Positions 25,710 through 36,266 of a stretch of 64,000 nucleotides of DNA are shown in pieces (the stretch's first letter is position 1; each line of letters begins with the position of its first letter). The notes beneath the pieces are model-generated. The model saw nothing but the letters and a program-made list of their open reading frames with translations, was not told the origin of the DNA and did no database searches. Origin of the DNA: Hahella sp. CCB-MM4 (GTDB taxonomy: Bacteria > Pseudomonadota > Gammaproteobacteria > Pseudomonadales > Oleiphilaceae); assembly GCF_002260525.1 (NCBI RefSeq), contig NZ_MRYI01000005.1, positions 186,001 through 250,000 on the forward strand, read 5' to 3'. The translations under genes and the position numbers were made by a program.

Positions 25710-27296
25710 ATGTCCAGAAAAAACAAAGCTATGGCCCAAACAAGCACTTCAAAAAGGCTCCGCAAGTCCGCCCGTGTGGATATTCTTGCGGCTGTTCTGC
25801 TAGTCAGCATTCTTACTTCAGCGACCATTCTCCTTGAAATAGATCTATTGGAAGAACTCTATACTTTTACCCGTCTGCACGAGAGTTGGGAAATAGATGA
25901 AATCTTTATGGGAGTCGTCTGGATCAGCATCGTCTCCATCATTTACGGAGCACGCCGTTTATCTGATATCAAAACGCTCAATCAAGAAATTGTCGCTAAT
26001 GCCTACTACGATCCATTGACTGAATTACCTAACCGCATTCTGGCCATAGACAGACTGAAGCAGTTGCTGGCCGGTGCAAAAAGGCAAAATCAAACGATTG
26101 CAGTTCTGTTTCTTGATTTTGATAACTTCAAAACGATTAACGACAACTACGGACATGCCAATGGTGACCTACTAATCAAAAAGGTAGGTGAAAGACTTTC
26201 TAAAAAAATACGGCAGGAAGAAACGGTCGCTCGACTGGGGGGTGATGAGTTTGTGATATTACTGCACTCCGGCGACTCTACCTGCGCTATTCTGCCGACT
26301 GTACACAGAATTCTGGAGTCCCAAAGTGAGCCATATACGTTGGCAAACACAGAGGTCACGGTAAACTTCAGTATCGGCATTGCTTTATACCCTAAAGATG
26401 CCCAGTCTCCCGAAGACTTACTAAAAGCTGCCGATATGGCTATGTACCAGTCAAAGAAGCAGGGGAAAAGTCAGTTTTTGTTTTACTCGGAGGATATTGG
26501 CTCCAGACTCTCGGAGAGATATACCCTGGAAAGGGGGCTCAAAAAAGCCATTGATCGACAGGAACTTTACCTGGTCTATCAACCCCAGATAGACATCCAA
26601 CAAAACAGAATTTGTGGTTATGAGGCGTTATGCCGATGGAACCATAATGGTCGGGAAATTCCGCCGGAAGTATTCATCGAAATTGCAGAAGATATCGGTC
26701 TTATCAATAAGATAGGTTGCTGGGTTATACATTCTGCAATGACCGATATGAATCACTTACTGGATAAGGATATGATCCTGGCGGTCAATATTTCCCCCAA
26801 ACAAATTCTGCGGAACGACTTTGTTACTGACATTAAGGAGATGTTAAAGGAGACTGGATTCCCACCATCAAGCCTTGAGCTGGAGTTGACAGAAACCATT
26901 GTCAGCCGGGATTTCAGTATCTGCAGCAATAACCTTTTTCAGTTGCGCCAATTGGGAATCAGTATCGCCCTGGATGACTTTGGAACCGGGTATTCGTCTC
27001 TTAGCCGACTGAAGGACCTCCCCGTCAACAGGATAAAAATAGATCGTAGCTTTATTTCCGGTGGCGACAGCTACGGTATCAACATGAAAATTGTTAAGAC
27101 CATTCTCTCTCTGGCAGAGATCATGAATCTGTCAGTCATCGCTGAAGGGGTGGAAAATACCAAGCAGCTGGAGATGCTGGAGAAACTTGGTTGCTATCAC
27201 ATGCAAGGCTACCTGTTCAGCGCTCCTGTCCGGCTTGAACAGCTAAACAGCAAGCCGGAGAAACTATTGGTGAACCATTTACCTTTTATGGAATAG
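25710..27296 (+). CDS. GGDEF-EAL cyclic-di-GMP protein with membrane anchor
   Basis: This is a 528-residue protein. Two N-terminal membrane helices (about 20-40 and 65-85) flank a short loop. A GGDEF domain (about 105-265) follows, with RLGGDEFVIL intact, and then an EAL domain (about 275-515) with GYEALCRW, NISPKQ, ELTET and DDFGTGYSSL. Both active sites look complete, so it could make and degrade c-di-GMP. The inhibitory I-site is RQEE instead of RxxD, suggesting weak product inhibition. The ATG at 25710 is preferred; the TTG at 25695 is possible. It lies about 120 bases after the kinase gene in the same direction, possibly as one unit. Confidence 0.9.
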   Translation: MSRKNKAMAQTSTSKRLRKSARVDILAAVLLVSILTSATILLEIDLLEELYTFTRLHESWEIDEIFMGVVWISIVSIIYGARRLSDIKTLNQEIVANAYYDPLTELPNRILAIDRLKQLLAGAKRQNQTIAVLFLDFDNFKTINDNYGHANGDLLIKKVGERLSKKIRQEETVARLGGDEFVILLHSGDSTCAILPTVHRILESQSEPYTLANTEVTVNFSIGIALYPKDAQSPEDLLKAADMAMYQSKKQGKSQFLFYSEDIGSRLSERYTLERGLKKAIDRQELYLVYQPQIDIQQNRICGYEALCRWNHNGREIPPEVFIEIAEDIGLINKIGCWVIHSAMTDMNHLLDKDMILAVNISPKQILRNDFVTDIKEMLKETGFPPSSLELELTETIVSRDFSICSNNLFQLRQLGISIALDDFGTGYSSLSRLKDLPVNRIKIDRSFISGGDSYGINMKIVKTILSLAEIMNLSVIAEGVENTKQLEMLEKLGCYHMQGYLFSAPVRLEQLNSKPEKLLVNHLPFME

Positions 27297-27335
27297 GTCC
27301 TGTTTATATCTCCTAATGCATTCTTGTGGATAACT

Positions 27336-28382
27336 TTATCGATAACGGAGCTTATCTCGCACCCATACACCCGCGGATTTTAAGTGATCGGTCGTCCAGG
27401 AACTGCTGTCACAGGAACCGCTCTTCCATACCGCCCCGGACCGGAAATCATCGGAGTAGTTCCAGTTGGTCCAACCGATCTGCTTGGCATTCATCAGATC
27501 GTGATACCGCTGGGCCATGACAAAATCATTGTCACCGTCTCCGGTATAGGTTTGAGACCCCCATTCTGTCACAAATATCGGAAGCCGATCGGAAGCCCAG
27601 TCCAGTTCATGCAGATATTCATCCTGATGAGAGGCCGCATAAAAGTGAAAGGTATACATGATGTTGGAATAACTGATTGGGTTGTTCACAATATCTCTCG
27701 CTGAACGACCGTCGGAGATACCGAGAGACCCCCACCCATGGGTGCCTATAAATATGGGAGCGTCTTCGTCAATTTTACGAATAACAGGAATGATTTTCTC
27801 TGCATAACTCTTAATGGATGACCAGGAAACTCCATTGGGTTCATTGGCGACATCATAAATGATGTTGACGTTGTCTTTGTGCCGGTTTGCTATGTCGGTA
27901 AAAAAAGCACGTGCATTTTCAAGGTTCTCGTTAGGATCGCCAGGATCCAGTTGATGCCAGTCGACCAATGCATACATACCTCGCAGGGTTGCTTCGTCAA
28001 TCAACCGGGAAACCTGTTCCGTATATCCCTCAGGATCGGTTTCATAACCGTCTTCCTGCACATAGAGTGAAATCCGTAATATGTCTGCCTTCCAGTCATT
28101 CGCAAGCACGTCCAAAGATTCGTCGGTCAGGCAGCTTCCCCAGCCGTACCATTGGATTCCATGGGTACTCATGCCTCGCAATTGCACAGGTTGATTCCGT
28201 TGGTCGCATAGCTTCGTACCACAGACGTGCAACTGGCCATTTCGCTCGATGGGGGTATCGCCGGGGCTGTCACAGCCATCAGACATAGACGGGCTCTGTT
28301 CGCCAGAGCTGTCCGCATAAGCATGTCCGCTAATCCATAACGCCGCATGTATCAATAACAACGCAGCTATTTTCTTGAGCAT
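27336..28382 (-). CDS. GH5 family cellulase/endoglucanase
   Basis: This 348-residue secreted glycosidase has a signal peptide (about 1-24, HAYA end), a short Ser-rich linker and a GH5 TIM barrel (about 45-345). The acid/base Glu181 lies in VANEPNG and the nucleophile Glu273 in VTEWGSQ; LRGMSTHGIQWYG and HGWGSLG are also typical of this family. It is expected to cut beta-1,4-glucans outside the cell. No carbohydrate-binding module is present. GGAGGG precedes the ATG at 28382. It converges on the GGDEF-EAL gene; the 39-base gap holds a perfect DnaA box (27325-27333). Confidence 0.92.
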   Translation of the reverse strand: MLKKIAALLLIHAALWISGHAYADSSGEQSPSMSDGCDSPGDTPIERNGQLHVCGTKLCDQRNQPVQLRGMSTHGIQWYGWGSCLTDESLDVLANDWKADILRISLYVQEDGYETDPEGYTEQVSRLIDEATLRGMYALVDWHQLDPGDPNENLENARAFFTDIANRHKDNVNIIYDVANEPNGVSWSSIKSYAEKIIPVIRKIDEDAPIFIGTHGWGSLGISDGRSARDIVNNPISYSNIMYTFHFYAASHQDEYLHELDWASDRLPIFVTEWGSQTYTGDGDNDFVMAQRYHDLMNAKQIGWTNWNYSDDFRSGAVWKSGSCDSSSWTTDHLKSAGVWVRDKLRYR

Positions 28383-28761
28383 GGCGGATCCCTCCTGTGA
28401 CATTAAATCACCTGATTATTTGAAATATTCCCTATTGTGAGAAATGCTGTATTCATCAATTCACTCGACATCACCACTTACCTACCGCGTTATACTATCG
28501 TAGATAGAGTGAGAGTGGATAAAATTCAGGACTACTAAGTAGCTTGATACCAGACTCACGGTCTATTCTAAAACTCTGTAATTACCGTTACCCCGGAAGA
28601 TCTAGACTTGTCCATGGTGGTCACGACCATCCCATTCCAGGAATGGCCGACCCTATCGATCGCTGAAGCAAATAAGTATGAATACTAAGAAGGTAAGTGT
28701 TGCTCAACACCGCCTAATCCAAATAAGCAGTAAATTGGAATTTATTTGTCATGAGGAAAAC
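28383..28761. other. Intergenic region between cellulase and M35 protease genes
   Basis: This 379-base region separates two divergently read genes. It is AT-rich near 28430-28520 and shows no clear operator, hairpin or small gene. An in-frame ATG at 28678 could extend the protease gene, but it has no ribosome site. Confidence 0.4.
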
Positions 28762-29514
28762 ATGATGGCTTACACACTTAGATTCGATACTAGCGGAAAT
28801 GCTACGGCTTTCAACATTGCTGAGCAGCAGAAAATCAGAACTGCGTTGGGACTTCTGGAAACCATCCTTGCAGAGAACCTGTCCAATCCCAAATGCAAGA
28901 TGATTAAGAATTGGTTCGGCCGAGGGAACATCAAGGCCGTTTCGGAAGGCTTGAACAACATGCATAAATATCTGACTCGAAGATGCACGAGTCTGACCTT
29001 TGTTTCAGCCCCCAATCATCCCCAGGGATTTATTGGATATGTTAAGCCAATGGTGAAAACCGGCCTGAACCCGTTTGATCAAAGCTTTGAAAATGGCAAT
29101 CATCATGGCCACCGCCATAATGATAACGCTATCCATAGAATCAATGACAACGCACCTCGGCATAAGCAAATCGTCATACCCAAGCAAACCGCCAAAACAT
29201 TTAGGGAAAATTGCGGTTACGTCAACGTTCAAAGCGGCCTGAGAATCTACTTAACACCGGCCTACTTCAGCGGGAACTTTGACCAGAATGATCCGAATGA
29301 CGAGCTTTGGTTCAAATTCCGCTGTGTCGCCCATGAACTTAGCCATCGCATTCTGGATACAATTGATATCGCGTATGGCGCGCGTGCCAGCCAACGTCTG
29401 GCCTTATTAGCACCTGACAAAAATACACCTCTCAATAATGCTGATAATTGGGGATTGTATCTGGCTGAAATCTACAAGTTCCGCAACTTGAAAATACGAC
29501 CCGAACTAACCTGA
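28762..29514 (+). CDS. M35-type zinc metallo-endopeptidase (aspzincin)
   Basis: This 250-residue protein has the aspzincin pattern. HELSH (H191, E192, H195) supplies two zinc ligands and the catalytic Glu, and IDIAYG (D202) supplies the third ligand. It also has the preceding CGYVNVQSGLRIYLTPAYF and the closing NNADNWGLYLAEIY expected for M35/lysine-specific metalloendopeptidases (PF14521). There is no signal peptide, and a His-rich stretch (about 115-126, HHGHRHND) precedes the catalytic core. It may leave the cell by a non-classical route or act as a delivered effector; that is inference. GAGGAAAA lies before the ATG at 28762; 28678 is an alternative start. Confidence 0.85.
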   Translation: MMAYTLRFDTSGNATAFNIAEQQKIRTALGLLETILAENLSNPKCKMIKNWFGRGNIKAVSEGLNNMHKYLTRRCTSLTFVSAPNHPQGFIGYVKPMVKTGLNPFDQSFENGNHHGHRHNDNAIHRINDNAPRHKQIVIPKQTAKTFRENCGYVNVQSGLRIYLTPAYFSGNFDQNDPNDELWFKFRCVAHELSHRILDTIDIAYGARASQRLALLAPDKNTPLNNADNWGLYLAEIYKFRNLKIRPELT

Positions 29515-29785
29515 TGGGAATTTTTACCCGTCATGAAGAAATAAAGCCCGGAAGGCTGTACTTTCAATAGGAAGAAAGGGCTCTATATTAATCACTTTAA
29601 ATATCCTTCATTCCCAGTAGAAAAAGGCAGGCTGCACATCAGCGTCGCCAAGGTAGGAAGGCCTGCAGGTACCCCGGATCATTCGAGCCATGGAACAAGA
29701 GGTGGCATGGTAACCCTACCCCTCGACACTCTTTTATCCAGCGAGCATTCTTAGCTTCCAAATTCCAGTATTTCTTCCTTCCCAT

Positions 29786-29834
29786 AAAAAAACCACCTTT
29801 GCCAACTTATTTCTAAGTTATCTCAGGTGGTTTT
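29786..29834 (-). terminator. Rho-independent terminator of glmS
   Basis: Read on the minus strand, AAAACCACCT (29834-29825) pairs with AGGTGGTTTT (29798-29789), with an inner stem AACTTA/TAAGTT and a closing run of seven T (29792-29786). It ends the glmU-glmS transcript. Confidence 0.85.
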
Positions 29835-29874
29835 AGTTAATGACTATATTGTCGAGTTAACGACTTTATTGTTC
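29835..29874. repeat. Two 20-bp direct repeats downstream of glmS
   Basis: Copies at 29835-29854 and 29855-29874 share AGTTAA-GACT-TATTGT with four mismatches. They lie between the glmS stop codon and its terminator. Confidence 0.65.
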
Positions 29875-29905
29875 ACCAACATCCTTAATCTTGGAATTGG
29901 AATAC

Positions 29906-31738
29906 CTACTCGACCGTAACGGATTTTGCCAGGTTACGAGGCTGGTCCACGTCGGTCCCTTTGAGAACTGCCACATGGTATGACAGTAGCTGCAATGGAA
30001 TGGTATACACGATCGGTGCGAGTATATCGTGAACTTCCGGTACCTGGATCACATGCACGTCTTCGTCTTCTTCCATAGCGGCTTCAGCATCAGCAAACAC
30101 GTAAAGTTCTCCGCCCCGCGCGCGAACTTCCTGGAGGTTAGACTTCAGCTTTTCCAGCAGTTCGTTGTTAGGTGCAACGGTAATTACCGGCATATCCTTA
30201 TCCACCAGTGCCAGAGGACCGTGCTTCAGTTCGCCAGCCGGGTAGGCTTCCGCGTGAATATAGGAAATCTCTTTCAGCTTTAGCGCACCTTCCATTGCCA
30301 CAGGATAAAGCGAACCTCTACCCAGGAATAATGAATGGTGTTTTTCTGCGAACCTTTCCGAGACCTCTTTAATGATGTCATCAAGATCCAGAGCCTTTTG
30401 GATCAGATCCGGCAGCGCTTTAAGCGCTTCTACCAACTCGGCCTCTTTTTCCTTATCGAGCCCGTGGCGACGGCCCAGAGCAATAGTGATAATAAGCAAT
30501 GCCACCAACTGAGTGGTGAAGGCTTTGGTGGATGCCACTCCAATTTCAGGTCCGGCGTGGGTCATCACCGTCAGGTCGGATTCCCGGACCAGGGAGCTTC
30601 CGGGTACGTTACAGATAGAGATGGCTGATTTGAATCCCGCTTCTTTGGCCTGACGCAACGCCGCCAGAGTATCTGCTGTTTCTCCAGATTGGGAAATGGT
30701 GATAAACAACATATCTGACTGTACAACATGCTTGCGATAGCGATACTCACTGGCGACTTCCACCTGACAGGGGATACCTACCAGTTCTTCAATCCAATAA
30801 CGCGCGACAAGTCCCGAATGGAAGCTGGTTCCGCAGGCGACAATCTGAACTGAACCAACACCATCGAAAACGTTGGAAGCTTCCGATCCCAATACCTGTT
30901 CAAGGATATGGTCGCCACTGATACGACCTTCCAGTGTTGCTTTTACAACCTTCGGCTGCTCATATATTTCCTTCAGCATGTAATGACGGAACTCGCCCTT
31001 ATCAGCAGTATCAATACCATGCTCGAAGCGAATAACGGGCCTTTCCACTTTCTGGTTGGACTTATCCCAGATTGTGATCGTTGATAGAGACAGTTCCGCC
31101 AGATCACCTTCTTCCAGATAGATGAAACGATCAGTTACCTGCAGCAGAGCCAACGGGTCAGAAGCAAGGAAATTCTCTCCCATTCCGACACCCACAACTA
31201 ACGGGCTACCTTGCCTGGCCGCAACGATTCGATCTGGATTGGAAGTCTGAACGACCGCCAGCGCATAGGCACCGTGCAGGTGTTTGATCGCTTCCTTAAC
31301 GGCGACTGTCAGATCCGCCGTCGTTTGTAAGCAGCGATGAATCAGATGCGCAACCACTTCGGTATCAGTTTCTGATGTGAACTCGTATCCCTGATCCTTG
31401 AGTTCCTGACGCAGGGTTTCGTAGTTTTCAATAATGCCGTTATGGACAATCGCCAGGTCCCCACCGGACATATGTGGGTGAGCATTGGTTTTAGTCGGCT
31501 GACCATGCGTTGCCCAACGGGTATGAGCAATACCCAGCTTACCAGGTAACGGATACTTGGTTATGGCCTCCTCCAGGGCTGCCACTTTACCCACCTCACG
31601 TTGCCGCTGAAGTGTATTCTGATCATCCAGAACCGCCATTCCCGCAGAGTCATAACCGCGATACTCCAGCCGTTTAAGGCCTTCCAACAATATGGGAGAT
31701 ACATCGCGCTGCGCAATTGCACCGACTATGCCACACAT
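29906..31738 (-). CDS. glmS: Glutamine-fructose-6-phosphate aminotransferase GlmS
   Basis: This 610-residue cytoplasmic enzyme makes glucosamine-6-phosphate, the first step towards UDP-GlcNAc for peptidoglycan and LPS. It has an N-terminal glutaminase domain with nucleophile Cys2 (MCGIVGA) and two SIS isomerase domains with CGTSFHSG and SQSGETADT, ending in NLAKSVTVE. Length is normal for the family. It lies 70 bases after glmU with an inverted repeat between them, so the two are probably one transcript. Confidence 0.98.
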   Translation of the reverse strand: MCGIVGAIAQRDVSPILLEGLKRLEYRGYDSAGMAVLDDQNTLQRQREVGKVAALEEAITKYPLPGKLGIAHTRWATHGQPTKTNAHPHMSGGDLAIVHNGIIENYETLRQELKDQGYEFTSETDTEVVAHLIHRCLQTTADLTVAVKEAIKHLHGAYALAVVQTSNPDRIVAARQGSPLVVGVGMGENFLASDPLALLQVTDRFIYLEEGDLAELSLSTITIWDKSNQKVERPVIRFEHGIDTADKGEFRHYMLKEIYEQPKVVKATLEGRISGDHILEQVLGSEASNVFDGVGSVQIVACGTSFHSGLVARYWIEELVGIPCQVEVASEYRYRKHVVQSDMLFITISQSGETADTLAALRQAKEAGFKSAISICNVPGSSLVRESDLTVMTHAGPEIGVASTKAFTTQLVALLIITIALGRRHGLDKEKEAELVEALKALPDLIQKALDLDDIIKEVSERFAEKHHSLFLGRGSLYPVAMEGALKLKEISYIHAEAYPAGELKHGPLALVDKDMPVITVAPNNELLEKLKSNLQEVRARGGELYVFADAEAAMEEDEDVHVIQVPEVHDILAPIVYTIPLQLLSYHVAVLKGTDVDQPRNLAKSVTVE

Positions 31739-31761
31739 AAAATTTCCTTCCTGCTGCTGAT

Positions 31762-31782
31762 TAACTGCAACTTACAGTTAAA
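31762..31782. repeat. Inverted repeat between glmU and glmS
   Basis: TTAACTG (31762-31768) and CAGTTAA (31776-31782) are perfect complements around a 7-base spacer, 24-44 bases upstream of the glmS start. It may form a hairpin in the glmUS message leader. The role is not known. Confidence 0.5.
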
Positions 31783-31808
31783 GGTAACCAAATTAAAATG
31801 AAAACAGT

Positions 31809-33170
31809 TTAAGATTTTTTCACAGGTCGCTGCCAGCCATCGATATTGCGCTGCTTGCCTCTCGCGATCGCCAACTGGTCTTTATCCACATTTTTGGTAA
31901 CCGTAGATCCGGCACCAATGGTCGCGCCTTCAGCAATATCAACAGGCGCTACCAGGGCGGTATTTGAACCTACAAAGACATTGTCCCCGATAGTCGTCTG
32001 GAACTTATTAACACCATCATAGTTACAGGTAATGGTGCCTGCACCAACATTTACTTTCTGCCCTACGAAGGCATCGCCGACGTAGCTTAAATGGTTAACC
32101 TTGCTTCCCTCGCCTATTTTGGCCTTTTTGGTTTCCACAAAGTTACCTATCTTGGCTTTAGGGCCGAGTTCGGTTCCCGGGCGAAGCCGTGCAAAAGGAC
32201 CAATCGTAGCACTTTCACCAACAACGCTGTCTTCAATAATACTATTAGCCTCGATCACCACGTCATCCGCAATTTGCGCATTCCGGATAATGCAATTTGC
32301 GCCTATAGAAACACGGTCACCTATAGAGACTTCACCTTCAAATATGCAATTGACATCGATTTCCACATCCTGTCCTGTGGATAACTCTCCACGAACGTCT
32401 ATTCTCTCCGGATCTCTCAGCGTTGCACCGTTGATCATCAGTTGATGAGCAATCTGACGTTGATAGGCCCGCTCAAGCGCTGCCAACTGGATTCGGTTAT
32501 TCACCCCTTCCACTTCGTGGAGGAACTCGGGGCCACTGGTAACTATCTCTGTACCATCCGCTACCGCCATCGCAACCACATCGGTCAGGTAGTACTCACC
32601 CTGAGCGTTACTATTGGATAGTTTTGGTAGCCACTCCTTGAGCTTCCCAGCAGGGATCGACATGATGCCAGTGTTGATTTCCCGGATTTTTCGCTGAACT
32701 TCATTGGCGTCTTTTTGCTCAACTATTTCAACCACATTGCCCTGATCATTGCGCACAATCCGCCCATAACCAGTGGCATCTTCCAGTTCGACAGTCAGAA
32801 TCCCCAACCGGCCTGTGGATAACTGAAAAAATGACTGTAACGTAGCACTGGATGTCAGGGGTACATCACCATACAACACCAATACCTGGCTATTTTCCGG
32901 TATTTCAGGAAGAGCCTGGGCAACAGCATGTCCGGTTCCAAGCTGTTCTTTCTGATGTGCCCAATGCAAGTGGCTACCTTGAACACCTTCTTTTACAACC
33001 TCGCCCTTGTGGCCATATACCAAATGCATGCCTGCGGGGGAAAGGGTTGATGCTGTATCAATAACATGCTGAACCAGAGGTTTACCGGCCAGCCGGTGCA
33101 TCACCTTAGGAAGCTCAGAACGCATACGGGTGCCCTGACCCGCAGCTAGAATAACGATATGCAAGCTCAT
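31809..33170 (-). CDS. glmU: Bifunctional N-acetyltransferase/uridyltransferase GlmU
   Basis: This 453-residue enzyme makes UDP-GlcNAc. The N-terminal uridyltransferase has LAAGQGTRM and [10 protein letters not shown] (about 7-25), YGDVPL and GEYYLTD. The C-terminal left-handed beta-helix acetyltransferase (about 250-450) has many hexapeptide repeats and [11 protein letters not shown]. The start at 33170 is set by the conserved [10 protein letters not shown] start and the upstream GGAG; an earlier start at 33242 is unlikely. The gene holds three perfect DnaA boxes (31882, 32376, 32814). It precedes glmS. Confidence 0.97.
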   Translation of the reverse strand: MSLHIVILAAGQGTRMRSELPKVMHRLAGKPLVQHVIDTASTLSPAGMHLVYGHKGEVVKEGVQGSHLHWAHQKEQLGTGHAVAQALPEIPENSQVLVLYGDVPLTSSATLQSFFQLSTGRLGILTVELEDATGYGRIVRNDQGNVVEIVEQKDANEVQRKIREINTGIMSIPAGKLKEWLPKLSNSNAQGEYYLTDVVAMAVADGTEIVTSGPEFLHEVEGVNNRIQLAALERAYQRQIAHQLMINGATLRDPERIDVRGELSTGQDVEIDVNCIFEGEVSIGDRVSIGANCIIRNAQIADDVVIEANSIIEDSVVGESATIGPFARLRPGTELGPKAKIGNFVETKKAKIGEGSKVNHLSYVGDAFVGQKVNVGAGTITCNYDGVNKFQTTIGDNVFVGSNTALVAPVDIAEGATIGAGSTVTKNVDKDQLAIARGKQRNIDGWQRPVKKS

Positions 33171-33324
33171 ATCAGACTCCATGGACATGGGCTGGTTAAA
33201 AACCGCCAGTATAACGTTTTCGCAGATTTGGCTCGACTGCAATGATTCCTATTAATTTCGGATGATCCCAGAGTATTCATCTCTAATTTATGAGTGAATT
33301 TTATGTAGCTGACTTTCTGGAAAC

Positions 33325-33357
33325 CAACAAAAAAGGGGAAGCATGGAGCTTCCCCTT
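33325..33357 (-). terminator. Rho-independent terminator of the atp operon
   Basis: AAGGGGAAGC (33333-33342) pairs perfectly with GCTTCCCCTT (33348-33357), and on the minus strand a T-run follows the stem. It lies 26 bases after the atpC stop. Confidence 0.9.
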
Positions 33358-33382
33358 CAGGATTTTGCAATCTGGAACCGGC

Positions 33383-33808
33383 TTAGCGCTGAATTTTCTT
33401 CTTGAGCTGCTGGATCGTCCGCAGACGGGCAGCAGCTTCAGCCAACTGGCTTGCAGCACTAGCATAATCGAATTCACCGCTTTTGTTGGCGAGGGCTTTT
33501 TCAGCCTCTTTCTTCGCCTCAATAGCAGCGGCTTCATCAACATCAGCTGCACGCTCTGCACTGTCAGAAAGAATGGTCACAATATTTGGCTGAACTTCCA
33601 GGAAGCCGCCGGTGACAAAGAATACTTCCTCTTCACCACCTTGTTTGATCACTCTTACCGGGCCGGGGTTTAGAGCAGTCAGGAGAGGAGTATGGCCTGG
33701 AGTAATACCCAGATCACCCTCGCTTCCCGCGGCGATGATCATTTCGACCAGACCGGAGAAGATTTCCTGTTCTGCACTTACAATATCGCAATGCACACTA
33801 ATACCCAT
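33383..33808 (-). CDS. atpC: F1F0 ATP synthase epsilon subunit
   Basis: This 141-residue subunit regulates rotation in the F1 stalk. The beta-sandwich N-terminal domain shows [13 protein letters not shown] and [21 protein letters not shown]; the C-terminal helical hairpin is Ala/Glu/Lys-rich (about 90-140). It is the last gene of the atp operon, 46 bases after atpD, followed by a strong terminator. Confidence 0.97.
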   Translation of the reverse strand: MGISVHCDIVSAEQEIFSGLVEMIIAAGSEGDLGITPGHTPLLTALNPGPVRVIKQGGEEEVFFVTGGFLEVQPNIVTILSDSAERAADVDEAAAIEAKKEAEKALANKSGEFDYASAASQLAEAAARLRTIQQLKKKIQR

Positions 33809-33854
33809 ATATGTAGGCCTCTATGCCTTGCTCAAGTAATATCCTTAACGGATA

Positions 33855-35318
<1,464 letters not shown>

Positions 35319-35332
35319 TCAGCGTTGGCGCT

Positions 35333-36196
35333 CTATACCGCTGCAGCGCCGCCCACGATTTCAGAAATCTCCTGGGTAATAGCTGCCTGACGAGCTTTGT
35401 TGTATGCCAATTCAAGATCGCCGATAATCTCGCCCGCGTTATCAGTTGCGCTTTTCATCGCAATCATCCGCGCGGCCTGTTCACAGGCGTTGTTTTCAAC
35501 TACTGCCTGATAAACCTGGGACTCGATAAAACGGGTCAACAGGCCATCGAGTAGTTGTTTGGCATCCGGCTCGTAAATGTAATCCCAATGACGACGCTGC
35601 ATTTCATCATCTTCCGAAGGAGGAAGAGGTAACAGCTGAGCCACAGTCGGCTTCTGTGTCATGGTGTTTACAAAGCGGTTGTGTACCAGGTAAAGACGGT
35701 CGATTTTGCCTTCGGCATATGCATCCAGCATGACTTTTACTGAACCAACGATTTTCGCCGCTGAGGGTTCATCCCCCAAATGGTTCAATGCCGCAACCAC
35801 GTTACCACCGTAGCTACGGAAAAATGCCATGGCCTTGCTGCCGACAGCGCAGAAATCAACTTCCACACCTTGCTCACGCCATTTTTTTACAGAGCTTGCA
35901 GTTTCCCGAAACGCGTTGACGTTCAGGCCACCACAAAGTCCGCGGTCGGTAGAGACGACAATATAGCCGACTCGCTTCGCTTCACGTTCTTGCAGATACA
36001 GGTGTCGATATTCCGGGTTCGCAGTGGCGATATGGCTCACAACGCTTCGAATACGATCGGCATAGGGACGACCCTTTGCCATGCGTTGTTGAGCTTTACG
36101 CATCTTACTGGCAGCAACGAGTTCCATTGCGCTGGTAATTTTCTGCGTGCTCTTAACACTTGCGATCTGGGTTTTAATCTCTTTTCCGACGGCCAT
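35333..36196 (-). CDS. atpG: F1F0 ATP synthase gamma subunit
   Basis: This 287-residue central-stalk subunit has the conserved N-terminal [20 protein letters not shown] and [11 protein letters not shown], and a C-terminal helix with [18 protein letters not shown]. It links proton flow to catalysis. It lies between atpA and atpD as usual; the 98 bases to atpD hold no obvious feature. Confidence 0.98.
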   Translation of the reverse strand: MAVGKEIKTQIASVKSTQKITSAMELVAASKMRKAQQRMAKGRPYADRIRSVVSHIATANPEYRHLYLQEREAKRVGYIVVSTDRGLCGGLNVNAFRETASSVKKWREQGVEVDFCAVGSKAMAFFRSYGGNVVAALNHLGDEPSAAKIVGSVKVMLDAYAEGKIDRLYLVHNRFVNTMTQKPTVAQLLPLPPSEDDEMQRRHWDYIYEPDAKQLLDGLLTRFIESQVYQAVVENNACEQAARMIAMKSATDNAGEIIGDLELAYNKARQAAITQEISEIVGGAAAV

Positions 36197-36266
36197 TTTC
36201 TTCTGCCTTTATTGAATTCATCCAAAAACCGGTTCATTCAGGCCGGCAAAAACCGGCCTGTCTGGA

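Larger units (their letters stand above)
29515..29905. other. Intergenic region downstream of glmS
   Basis: This 391-base gap lies between the ends of the protease gene and glmS. It holds an imperfect hairpin near 29545-29585 (AAAGCCC with GGGCT), the glmS terminator (29786-29834) and two 20-bp repeats (29835-29874). The place just beyond glmS is where Tn7-type elements insert, but no Tn7 ends or transposition genes are seen. Confidence 0.5.

Noticed and set aside
29515-29905. Tn7 insertion next to glmS
   Set aside because: No tns genes, no end repeats and no 5-bp target duplication were seen; only the attachment neighbourhood is present.
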